Origin: Desulfobacteraceae bacterium
GTDB lineage: Bacteria > Desulfobacterota > Desulfobacteria > Desulfobacterales > ETH-SRB1
Length of the DNA: 14,391 nt
NCBI GenBank assembly: GCA_013202725.1
Contig: JABMRH010000182.1
Coordinates: 1-14,391 of the forward strand
Reading direction: 5' to 3'
Part shown: piece after piece, positions 1 to 6,694 of the stretch
Layout: every line of letters starts with the position of its first letter
Numbering within the stretch: the first letter of the stretch is position 1
Made by a program: the position numbers and the translations under genes
The notes under the pieces: generated by a model
What the model saw: only the letters and a program-made list of their open reading frames with translations
Databases searched by the model: none
What the model was told of the DNA's origin: nothing

Positions 1-50
1 AGGCACAGAGGCACAGAGGCACAAAGGCACAGAGGCACAGAGGCACAAAG
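1..50. repeat. 8-bp tandem repeat array, left flank of four-helix-bundle cassette 1
   Basis: Six uninterrupted 8-bp units AGGCACAR run from the first base, followed by a partial AG. The last base of the units follows the order G,G,A,G,G,A, so the array is also two copies of a 24-bp higher-order repeat. It ends 10 bp before the start codon of the four-helix-bundle gene. It is cut by the window edge, so its true length is unknown. An inverted copy of its last two units follows the gene at 419-434. Confidence 0.95.
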
Positions 51-60
51 AATAGAAAAA

Positions 61-417
61 ATGAAAAACTACAGAGACCTTATTGTTTGGCAAAAATCTG
101 TACATTTTGTCACGGTAATATATCAAACAACAAAGACATTTCCTAAAGATGAAGTCTTTGGATTGATTTCGCAGATGAGACGTTGTGCTGTTTCTATTCC
201 AAGCAATATAGCAGAAGGTTACGGTCGAAGGTCAACCAATGATTATCTTCGCTTTTTGCAAATAGCAATGGGATCGGTCTACGAGTTACAAACCCAACTG
301 GAGATCTCTATAAATCTTAAGTACTTATCTCCAAGTCGTCTTGAAGAAATTTATGAACTAAGTCGAGAAATTGAACGAATGCTTAGTAGCTTGATCGACA
401 AGGTACGAGCCAAATAA
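61..417 (+). CDS. Four-helix-bundle protein, S23/IVS family (copy 1)
   Basis: This 118-residue protein matches the small family first known from ORFs inside 23S rRNA intervening sequences (TIGR02436 type). Visible family signatures are YRDL at residues 4-7, a Q-x-RR segment at 38-41, the SIPSNIAEGYGRR stretch at 45-57 and FL near 65. The family folds as a four-helix bundle related to the Avd protein of diversity-generating retroelements; its cellular role is not established. There is no signal peptide or membrane segment, so it should be cytoplasmic. No rRNA gene and no reverse transcriptase is present here. The ATG has only a weak purine-rich leader. The gene is tightly enclosed: an 8-bp tandem array ends 10 bp before it and the inverted copy begins 2 nt after its stop. 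It points toward pilP and may be transcribed with it. Confidence 0.9.
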   Translation: MKNYRDLIVWQKSVHFVTVIYQTTKTFPKDEVFGLISQMRRCAVSIPSNIAEGYGRRSTNDYLRFLQIAMGSVYELQTQLEISINLKYLSPSRLEEIYELSREIERMLSSLIDKVRAK

Positions 418-418
418 A

Positions 419-434
419 CTTTGTGCCTTTGTGC
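419..434. repeat. Inverted copy of the 8-bp repeat, right flank of cassette 1
   Basis: The 16-mer CTTTGTGCCTTTGTGC is the reverse complement of bases 35-50 with a single mismatch (15 of 16). It lies 2 nt after the TAA stop of the four-helix-bundle gene. In the transcript the two flanks could pair as a stem enclosing the whole coding region. It ends about 30 bp before the pilP start codon. Confidence 0.9.
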
Positions 435-465
435 ATTTGTCCCTATTAACCTGAGTAGTTACCTT

Positions 466-1230
466 ATGTTTAAATATCTTTTATCTACATGCTTATTATT
501 TTCTGTTTTTCTGGTTTTGGGTTGCGGAAACCAGGCCGAACCGCCACTTCAACCAAAGGTGATTACCAAACAGCTTGTTATTAAAAAGGATATTAGTGTT
601 TCTAATATTTCCGAGCCAAAAACTGAAAAGACAATCAAGAAGCCTGTAGCTTTATCAACTCCAGAAACGGATAAGGCCGGCGAAGAAATGGCTTTAGAGC
701 CTGAGCCGGTTGCCGCCGAAACCAGACTTTACAATCCTGAAGGAAAGATCGACCCGTTTGCTGCTTTATTCAAAGAAGAAAAACTGGCTGCCGGGGATGG
801 AGAGGCCATGGAAATGAGGAAAGCAGGGATATGCATTCCACATACTCCCCTGCAAAAGGCGGATTTAAGCCAGATAAAGCTTGTGGGAATAATTCGAGCA
901 TCAAGCGAAAACAGAGCAATGGTGGAAGAGGCTTCCGGCAGGGGATATGTCATTGAAAAAGGCACATTCATCGGAATAAATTGCGGCATGGTCGGCCGGA
1001 TATTAAAAGACTTGGTAATTGTCGATGAACCGTTATTGCCGGTTGATGAAGTGGATAATGGTTCCATATACGATGTTGATGGTAAAAGCTTTTTTATAAC
1101 CGAAATTGACGGTAAAAGGTTTATTAATATTGACGGCAGACAGTTTAAAGCTAAAATTAACAAAATTAATGGCAAGGCTTATTATATCGATCCACAGGAA
1201 CTGAAACTTCAGAAACCACCTGGAGAATAA
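466..1230 (+). CDS. pilP: Type IV pilus inner-membrane/periplasmic lipoprotein PilP
   Basis: PilP links the inner-membrane PilMNO platform to the PilQ secretin. The ATG at 466 is chosen because it opens directly on a lipoprotein signal peptide with lipobox LVLG-C20; reading further upstream only enters the repeat. Residues 21-90 are a charged, proline-containing linker. The PilP core lies at about 94-188, with the DPF motif at 96-98, the KLVGII strand near 138-143 and a GRI-LKDLVIVDE ending. After the core, residues 195-242 are an unusual low-complexity insert with four [DN]G[KR] turns at 205, 215, 223 and 235, before a PilP-like tail at about 246-254. At 254 residues it is longer than many PilPs. 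It is followed after 3 nt by pilQ, clearly one operon. pilM, pilN and pilO, if present, lie left of the window. Confidence 0.88.
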   Translation: MFKYLLSTCLLFSVFLVLGCGNQAEPPLQPKVITKQLVIKKDISVSNISEPKTEKTIKKPVALSTPETDKAGEEMALEPEPVAAETRLYNPEGKIDPFAALFKEEKLAAGDGEAMEMRKAGICIPHTPLQKADLSQIKLVGIIRASSENRAMVEEASGRGYVIEKGTFIGINCGMVGRILKDLVIVDEPLLPVDEVDNGSIYDVDGKSFFITEIDGKRFINIDGRQFKAKINKINGKAYYIDPQELKLQKPPGE

Positions 1231-1233
1231 AAA

Positions 1234-3519
1234 ATGTTTTACAAAATTATGAAATTTTCAAAAACCAGGGTTTTGTCAATTCTGCTGATAATTCTGATGA
1301 TGCTTTTTACAGGATGTGCTTCGAGCAAGGCGGTCAAACAGGAAGGGCAGGAGCAGGCAGATCAGGAAGCCGAGGAGTCTCTTAATCTTATTACGGATAT
1401 CAGCACGGCAGAGGGTTCTGAATCGCTTGTCATATCAATTAAAGCAGAGCGGTTGCTGACCTATACTTCTGTGAAGCAGCCTATGCCTTTAAGCGTAGTG
1501 CTTTACTTTCCTGAAACAGCTCTTGGAGAAATCAAAACCGCTCTGACTTCAGACAGCGATATTGTTGCGTCAATTAAAGCTTCCGAGCTGACTGAAAACG
1601 GGCATACTTCCAGGATTGAAATTGCATTAAAAAAGGATGCTTCTTATGAAGTATTCAGTGAAGGAAACGGCCTTCAAATATCATTTGCTAAAGCAGGTAA
1701 AATTACAGCTTCTGCTGAAATAAATATCCCGGCTGCAACCACTCCGGAAGAGGATAAAGATAAAAAACCTGCATGGGTTAACCGGGTGGATTTTTCAAGC
1801 GAAGATGCCGGTAAGTCAACTATTATTATCGGTACAACAATGCCTGTTAAATACAAAATGGATAAAGCCGCAGATAAAAGGCTGCAGCTAATACTTTTCA
1901 ATACCAATCTTCCCGACTATCGCAAACGGCCACTCATAACCACCCGTTTTAACAGCGCTGTTGACCGTATTACGCCAACGCAGACTCCTGCTTTAAAAAC
2001 CAGCTCAATGATTGTAATTGAGCTGCGCGAATCGGTTCCCTATTATATCGAACAGGCAAAGGATCTTTTGTTAGTCCATTTTGATGCATCTTCGATCCCT
2101 CCCAGACCGGCTGAGCAGGCTGATCTTCCATCCTGGAAGAAGGTTGTAACGCAGGCAACTGCCGGAGGGGAAGAAATTAAAGATAAAAAGGCCGAAGATA
2201 AAGTATTGCGGCCGAAAGTTGCAGGGAAATATACAGGAGAAAAGATAGCGCTTGATTTCTATTATACTGATATTAAAAATGTGTTTCTCATTTTAAGGGA
2301 GGTAAGCGGTAAAAATTTTGCAATAGACAAGGATGTAACCGGCAAGGTTACTATAACCCTCGCAAAACCTGTGCCCTGGGACCAGGCGCTCGACCTGATA
2401 CTGAAGATGAACCAGCTCGGCCAAACATCTGAAGGAGACATAATACGGATTGCCACCCTTGAAACACTCAAGAAAGAGGAGGATTTCAAGCAGTCTGAGA
2501 TAAGTACGGCGCAAAAAGCCAGAGAGGAGCGAAAAACTCTTGGACCACTTGTTACCAAATATATTCCTGTCAACTATTCCAATGCAAAAACCGATATGCT
2601 GCCGCATCTTGAAAAGCTATTAACCAAAGACCGCGGAAGTGTCACTGTGGATGAACGCACAAATATGGTCATCATGACCGATGTGGTTGAAAAAATAGAA
2701 CAGGCCATGGAGATAGTCAAGAACATTGACAAGGTAACACCACAGGTAATGATTGAAGCAAGGATAGTTGAAGCGACTACCGGTTTTGCGAGGGAGCTGG
2801 GTATCAAGTGGGGTGGAATGTATGACGGAGACCATGGCTCTGCAGCGGGAAAGCTTTACGGGTCGAGCACTGGCGCCGAATATAGCGCTACTGGTCAAAA
2901 CTATGCGGTTAATCTGCCTGGTTCTAATCTTTTTAGTGCTACCGCAGGGGCCGGACTTGGATTTGCATTTAGCAGGATTGGAGGGACTACCCTTAATCTT
3001 GACTTGAGATTAATGGCAATGGAAACAAACGCCAAGGGTAAGATTATATCAACCCCCAAGATAGCTACCCTTGATAACGAAAAAGCCACGATCAAGCAGG
3101 GGTATGACCATCCGTTCAAGACATTAAATGAGGACACAGGAATCACTACCACAACCTTTAAGCCTGTTGATTTATTGCTGGAAGTAACCCCGCATATCAC
3201 GCCTGACAATCGTGTTAGCATGAAAATCAAGACCACAAAAAATGACATAACAACAAAATTGGGAGAAACTACAATAGCAACCAAAGAAGCTGAGACAAAA
3301 CTTCTTGTAAATAACGGGGAAACCATAGTCATTGGCGGCATTATAAAGGAGACTCTAACATGGGCTGAATCAGGAGTTCCGTGGCTGTCAAAAATTCCCG
3401 TGCTGGGCTGGCTTTTTAAATCAAAGTATCGAACAACCGATAAAACAGAGATGCTGATTTTTATCACGCCAAAAATAATTCAGATCGAGCAGCAGAGCAA
3501 CAATACAGATTATAAATAA
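1234..3519 (+). CDS. pilQ: Type IV pilus secretin PilQ
   Basis: PilQ forms the outer-membrane ring through which the pilus fibre exits. The start at 1234 is supported by GGAG at 1222-1225, 8 nt upstream. A signal peptide ends in a lipobox-like LFTG-C28 followed by Ala, so this secretin may be lipidated. Domains in order: a first AMIN domain at about 50-152 and a second at about 181-284, both expected to bind peptidoglycan; a secretin/TonB short N-terminal domain at about 337-408; a secretin N1 (NolW-like) domain at about 440-500; and the secretin beta-barrel core at about 505-750. The signature VPWLSKIPVLGWLFK is at 715-729. At 761 residues it is a normal length for a PilQ with two AMIN domains. 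It converges on a TPR lipoprotein gene with only 11 bp between the stops, and no terminator hairpin is visible in that gap. Confidence 0.96.
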   Translation: MFYKIMKFSKTRVLSILLIILMMLFTGCASSKAVKQEGQEQADQEAEESLNLITDISTAEGSESLVISIKAERLLTYTSVKQPMPLSVVLYFPETALGEIKTALTSDSDIVASIKASELTENGHTSRIEIALKKDASYEVFSEGNGLQISFAKAGKITASAEINIPAATTPEEDKDKKPAWVNRVDFSSEDAGKSTIIIGTTMPVKYKMDKAADKRLQLILFNTNLPDYRKRPLITTRFNSAVDRITPTQTPALKTSSMIVIELRESVPYYIEQAKDLLLVHFDASSIPPRPAEQADLPSWKKVVTQATAGGEEIKDKKAEDKVLRPKVAGKYTGEKIALDFYYTDIKNVFLILREVSGKNFAIDKDVTGKVTITLAKPVPWDQALDLILKMNQLGQTSEGDIIRIATLETLKKEEDFKQSEISTAQKAREERKTLGPLVTKYIPVNYSNAKTDMLPHLEKLLTKDRGSVTVDERTNMVIMTDVVEKIEQAMEIVKNIDKVTPQVMIEARIVEATTGFARELGIKWGGMYDGDHGSAAGKLYGSSTGAEYSATGQNYAVNLPGSNLFSATAGAGLGFAFSRIGGTTLNLDLRLMAMETNAKGKIISTPKIATLDNEKATIKQGYDHPFKTLNEDTGITTTTFKPVDLLLEVTPHITPDNRVSMKIKTTKNDITTKLGETTIATKEAETKLLVNNGETIVIGGIIKETLTWAESGVPWLSKIPVLGWLFKSKYRTTDKTEMLIFITPKIIQIEQQSNNTDYK

Positions 3520-3530
3520 TGGGGATTCAT

Positions 3531-4292
3531 TTATCTTATCCTTGCCATCTCTTTTTGCGCATCAACAGCAAGGGGACTGTCCGGAGCAAGCTCGATAACT
3601 TTGCTGTAAGCGTCGAGCGCTTTTTTATATTCCCGTGACAATCTGTAAGCATCAGCAAGATCCAAATATAATTCCGCAAAACCCGGAAAAATTTTTACCG
3701 CTTTTTCAAAAGTCGCTATTGCATCGGAGATTTTACCCATTGCAATATATGTCCTGCCAAGACCGCTCAAAGCAATTGCAAACCTTGGTTCTATCTTGAG
3801 AGCGTCCTGATAATATTTTTCCGCAAGATTGTATCCTTTTTTATTATAATATGCCAATCCCAGGTTTGAAAGAGGATAGTGTGGAGTGGCATAGGTAAGG
3901 TCTTCGGTGGTCTCCTTAAAACAGGTAATAGCTCTGTCCCAGTCCTTTTTTTCAAGATAGGCTGTACCCATATTATTTTTTGCCGGCGTATAATCCGGTT
4001 TTATTTTTATGGCTTTCTTAAAGTGATCAATAGCGATGTCCGGTTTTCCCTTTGCCATATAAGTAATGCCCAGGTCATTTTGAAGCCGGGAATCTTTGCT
4101 ATAGAGTTTTTCCGACTTAAGAAGCTCTCTTAGCGCTGTCGTATAATCTCTCTGCCCCATATATCCTTCGCCAAGATTTCTAAAAGCTTCTCCCCGGTTT
4201 TTTCTTAGTTCTAAATTTGCTGCGCATGAGACAAGAAAAAATACCAGCAGGATAGATGCTGCCCGCATAACATTATTTGCTTTCACTTTCAT
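3531..4292 (-). CDS. TPR-repeat lipoprotein, probable PilF/PilW-type secretin assembly factor
   Basis: This 253-residue protein has a lipoprotein signal peptide with lipobox LVS-C23, then about six tetratricopeptide repeats over residues 34-243. Clear repeat cores are LGITYMAKGKPDIAIDHF near 74-91 and LGLAYYNKKGYNLAEKYY near 144-161. TPR lipoproteins such as PilF/PilW act as pilotins that bring PilQ to the outer membrane and help it multimerise. That role is inferred from the fold, the lipobox and the convergent position beside pilQ; NlpI-like functions are an alternative. AAAGGTG lies 8 nt before the ATG and supports the start. The upstream side is occupied by a 140-bp heptamer array that begins about 20 bp from the start codon, so its promoter lies in or beyond the repeat cassette. 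Confidence 0.8.
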   Translation of the reverse strand: MKVKANNVMRAASILLVFFLVSCAANLELRKNRGEAFRNLGEGYMGQRDYTTALRELLKSEKLYSKDSRLQNDLGITYMAKGKPDIAIDHFKKAIKIKPDYTPAKNNMGTAYLEKKDWDRAITCFKETTEDLTYATPHYPLSNLGLAYYNKKGYNLAEKYYQDALKIEPRFAIALSGLGRTYIAMGKISDAIATFEKAVKIFPGFAELYLDLADAYRLSREYKKALDAYSKVIELAPDSPLAVDAQKEMARIR

Positions 4293-4311
4293 GTTTAATA
4301 CACCTTTGCTC

Positions 4312-4451
4312 GTTACTGGTTACTCGTTACTGGTTACTCGTTACTGGTTACTCGTTACTGGTTGCTGGTTACTGGTTGCTGGTTACTGGTTGCTGGTTAC
4401 TCGTTACTGGTTGCTGGTTACTGGTTGCTGGTTACTCGTTACTGGTTGCTG
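4312..4451. repeat. 7-bp tandem repeat array (20 units), 3' flank of cassette 2
   Basis: Twenty uninterrupted heptamers of the form GTTRCTS run without a gap. Naming GTTACTG a, GTTACTC b and GTTGCTG c, the order is ababab a cacac b acac b ac. Units 1-6 are therefore a 14-bp repeat and units 9-20 a 35-bp repeat (acacb) in 2.4 copies. Degenerate units flank the array: TTTGCTC at 4305-4311 and GTTATTT at 4452-4458. The second of these contains the TAA stop of the four-helix-bundle gene on the - strand. The other end stops at the ribosome-binding region of the TPR gene. Seven is not a multiple of three, so reading frames through it are incidental. Confidence 0.97.
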
Positions 4452-4452
4452 G

Positions 4453-4824
4453 TTATTTCCAGTTGGTTTCAACATATTGAATGAATTTGTTAATTTTTCT
4501 TCCGAGTTTATCATTTTCTTCTTTTAACTCCATATAGATATCATCAGTGATATACCCTGAGTCATGTATAAATTCTAAATGAACTTCAGTTTCATCACAT
4601 GATGCTTGAGCATAAATTAAAAACTTCACAAAATCATTTTTATATTTTCTTCTTCCATACCCCTCTACAATAGTGCAGGAAACACCTTTTGATGACCTTC
4701 TTATCTGCCCACCTTCTTCGTAAAGCTCGTATTTGGGTAGATTCAGCGACATCTTATGTATCTTAATCGCCAGTTCGTATGATAATTGATAAATCTCCAA
4801 ATCACGGTAGCTTTTCACTTTCAA
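4453..4824 (-). CDS. Four-helix-bundle protein, S23/IVS family (copy 2, divergent)
   Basis: This 123-residue protein belongs to the same small family as the product of 61-417 but is strongly diverged. The shared landmarks are YRDL at 6-9, a Q-x-RR segment at 40-43, EGYGRR at 54-59, ND at 63-64 and a following FL. It has no signal peptide or membrane segment. The start is TTG: a strong AAAGGAGG at 4834-4841 lies 9 nt before it. The only nearby ATG (4831-4833) abuts the Shine-Dalgarno sequence and is followed at once by an in-frame TAG. The stop codon TAA merges into the heptamer array. On the 5' side a four-unit array in inverted orientation ends just before the ribosome-binding site. Function unknown; the family fold resembles Avd of diversity-generating retroelements, but no such element is present. 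Confidence 0.85.
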   Translation of the reverse strand: MKVKSYRDLEIYQLSYELAIKIHKMSLNLPKYELYEEGGQIRRSSKGVSCTIVEGYGRRKYKNDFVKFLIYAQASCDETEVHLEFIHDSGYITDDIYMELKEENDKLGRKINKFIQYVETNWK

Positions 4825-4833
4825 AACCTACAT

Positions 4834-4841
4834 CCTCCTTT
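4834..4841 (-). promoter_or_regulatory. Strong Shine-Dalgarno site deciding a TTG start
   Basis: On the - strand AAAGGAGG is followed by ATGTAGGTT and then TTG at 4824. The 9-nt spacing favours TTG. The ATG touching the site leads directly into TAG and cannot start a protein. Confidence 0.75.
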
Positions 4842-4844
4842 AAC

Positions 4845-4886
4845 TAGCAACGAGCAACCAGCAACGAGCAACTATTGACTATTGAC
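4845..4886. repeat. 7-bp tandem repeat array, 5' flank of cassette 2
   Basis: Read on the - strand, the order is two GTCAATA units, then GTTGCTC, GTTGCTG, GTTGCTC and GTTGCTA, then the ribosome-binding site of the four-helix-bundle gene. The GTTGCTN units (4845-4872) are the inverted counterpart of the large array at 4312-4451. The two GTCAATA units (4873-4886) share the 7-bp phase but lie inside the last codons of the LysM gene, whose TAG stop spans the junction. Confidence 0.9.
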
Positions 4887-6650
4887 CAGCATCACCTTTA
4901 TCCCCTTGTTTATTAAAAATTGAACTACATCATCATTCACAGGCGCTGTTGCGAGAAATATTTTATACTTTTCTTTATTTGAAATCAGATAGCCCGGAAT
5001 GGTTAAAGAGGTATTATAGGTATCCGGCCTTTTTGCCGCCAGGAAGGTTGGGTATTTTGTATAAGAAGCCTCTAATGCATCAAGAATCTTTCTTATTACC
5101 TCATGTGCATTATCTTTATTATTTATCTGTATTACGCCAAGACCTGTCTTTTTTATAGAAAGAACCGCATCGCCATAAAGATCTCCGAAATCAACGAGTA
5201 GCGACTTTCCATCCCCGGTTGATATGAGATTTGACAAGGCCTTTATTTGGATTCCGGCATACGGGAATGTAATGGCGACATTTTGCGCATAATTATAACC
5301 CATTGCCGTCAGCAGATTATTGACGACGGTTTTATGGTCTGAAAAGTTTATGGTGATAATATTTTCTGCTGTATCTTCGTTTTGCGCGCCTTTGGATTTG
5401 TGTTTTGTGCCATTAAAATCTTTGGTAAAATCTTTGAGAAAATCCTTTATTATTATATCATGTTGTTCCAGATAACGGACAATTGAGTCAGGGGTACGCT
5501 CATCCGGGTTATTGACAGGGGTAATACAAAGGTGGCTTGCCTCTTCGTCGGCGAAATACGGCTGCTCAATTATCCATTTCCCGCTAACCTCCACCTTAAC
5601 ACCTTGATCAGAAAATGATATTTTATTTTTAAAGGCCTCTTTTCCAAACGACTCCATAACAGCATCAAACGCCTGCTCTGTTGAGGCTTTGTTTGCAATT
5701 AGAACAATTTTCACATTGCTCCAGTATGATTTTATTGCATTTAGTTCGGAATCATTTATTTTTTTGTCTTTGTTTGTGTCCTTGTCTGTGTATTGGGTCA
5801 GCAGAATTTTTGTCTTATCTTTAAGCTCTATTACAGGGAAACCGGAGAGGTCGAGCTTATAATCGATCCCTCCATGCCCTGGGAAAGAGTATATGCCTTT
5901 ATTTAAAAGTTTTGCATCTAAAATTGAAGCAATTTTCGCAAAATGGGATGGTGTATTATCACGTTTATCTGCTGGGACAAAAGATGTCAGAGCTTTTGTC
6001 CCAGGGCTGTTTTGATCTGCCTTCACTATGATATTACCGGAAGAGTCAAAGAGAGATTTGTACCACGGTTTGTCACGAAGAGATGTATCAGGGATATATA
6101 GTTTTTGCCCTATATAAATTCGATCCAGATCAACAACATCCGGGTTGATGAGCCTGAACAGCTTGATCGCCTCGTTGTATGGTTTTGTTCCGTATTTAGT
6201 ATCATAGCCCCGCGCAATAAGCCTTGATATGTAATCCCCCTTTTGCACAATATATTCTGTTGAAAGGGGCTTGATAATATCAGGCAGGTTGGAAATCGTT
6301 ACAAACGGAATGGTAACGATTCCCGAAGATTGACCCGGAAGCGACCCCTTTTTTAATTTCTTTAAAGGGATAAGAATGTGCTGACACGGACGTATCCTGT
6401 CGATATTGCGTATATGCGGATTTATACGTTTAAATATAGCTAAGAATTCCGGAAAATCCTTATGGGAGATTTCTCCTTTTTGCCTGAAGATTTTAAAGAC
6501 CCAGTCACCCTTTTGAACAACATAAGGATCGCACAATATGTCACTGCCTTTATCATAGCGAACAACATAACTTTTAGAGAGTAAAGCGCTGCCCGCGGAA
6601 TAAGTGGCAGTGATGCAGATTAATAATACTGTAATGAATAGTCTGCGCAA
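4872..6650 (-). CDS. Secreted two-LysM protein of unknown function
   Basis: The 592-residue product has an N-terminal signal peptide (about 1-22) without a clear lipobox, so it is probably periplasmic or exported. Two LysM-type peptidoglycan-binding modules follow at about 43-96 (YVVQKGDW, then IRPCQHILIPL) and 133-187 (YIVQKGDY, then IYIGQKLYIPD). The remaining 400 residues match nothing I recognise. They include DTNKDKKINDSE at 291-302, which fits a 12-residue EF-hand/dockerin-like calcium loop (D1, N3, D5, I8, E12). The start is TTG, supported by an A-rich GG site 8 nt upstream; an in-frame TAA two codons earlier excludes a longer form. The last codons (LVNSQ, stop) are written by the heptamer repeat of cassette 2, so the C-terminus may have been reshaped by repeat growth. 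A palindromic element lies upstream, after thrC. Confidence 0.8.
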   Translation of the reverse strand: MRRLFITVLLICITATYSAGSALLSKSYVVRYDKGSDILCDPYVVQKGDWVFKIFRQKGEISHKDFPEFLAIFKRINPHIRNIDRIRPCQHILIPLKKLKKGSLPGQSSGIVTIPFVTISNLPDIIKPLSTEYIVQKGDYISRLIARGYDTKYGTKPYNEAIKLFRLINPDVVDLDRIYIGQKLYIPDTSLRDKPWYKSLFDSSGNIIVKADQNSPGTKALTSFVPADKRDNTPSHFAKIASILDAKLLNKGIYSFPGHGGIDYKLDLSGFPVIELKDKTKILLTQYTDKDTNKDKKINDSELNAIKSYWSNVKIVLIANKASTEQAFDAVMESFGKEAFKNKISFSDQGVKVEVSGKWIIEQPYFADEEASHLCITPVNNPDERTPDSIVRYLEQHDIIIKDFLKDFTKDFNGTKHKSKGAQNEDTAENIITINFSDHKTVVNNLLTAMGYNYAQNVAITFPYAGIQIKALSNLISTGDGKSLLVDFGDLYGDAVLSIKKTGLGVIQINNKDNAHEVIRKILDALEASYTKYPTFLAAKRPDTYNTSLTIPGYLISNKEKYKIFLATAPVNDDVVQFLINKGIKVMLVNSQ

Positions 6651-6694
6651 ACCTTATGCCTTTTTTACCTGTGTTTTAAATTTGATGGCGTCAT

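Noticed and set aside
1..434. Insertion sequence or 23S rRNA intervening sequence
   Set aside because: No transposase, no rRNA sequence and no recognisable target-site duplication; the left boundary is outside the window.
421..465. N-terminal extension of pilP starting at a TTG in the inverted repeat
   Set aside because: The added residues come from repeat sequence, and the ATG at 466 starts directly on a proper lipoprotein signal peptide.
2901..3467. 188-residue - strand reading frame opposite pilQ
   Set aside because: It lies antisense to the conserved secretin core, with no independent ribosome-binding site or motif.
3520..3530. Terminator between pilQ and the convergent TPR gene
   Set aside because: The gap is only 11 bp and shows no hairpin.
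4305..4458. CRISPR array
   Set aside because: The units are 7 bp and contiguous with no spacers, and no cas gene is present.
4277..4527. Two + strand reading frames through the heptamer array encoding 7-residue repeats
   Set aside because: They exist only because a 7-bp repeat reads open in several frames; they have no ribosome-binding site or family match and overlap real genes on the other strand.
61..4824. Diversity-generating retroelement, because the small proteins resemble the Avd fold
   Set aside because: There is no reverse transcriptase, template repeat or variable repeat in the window.
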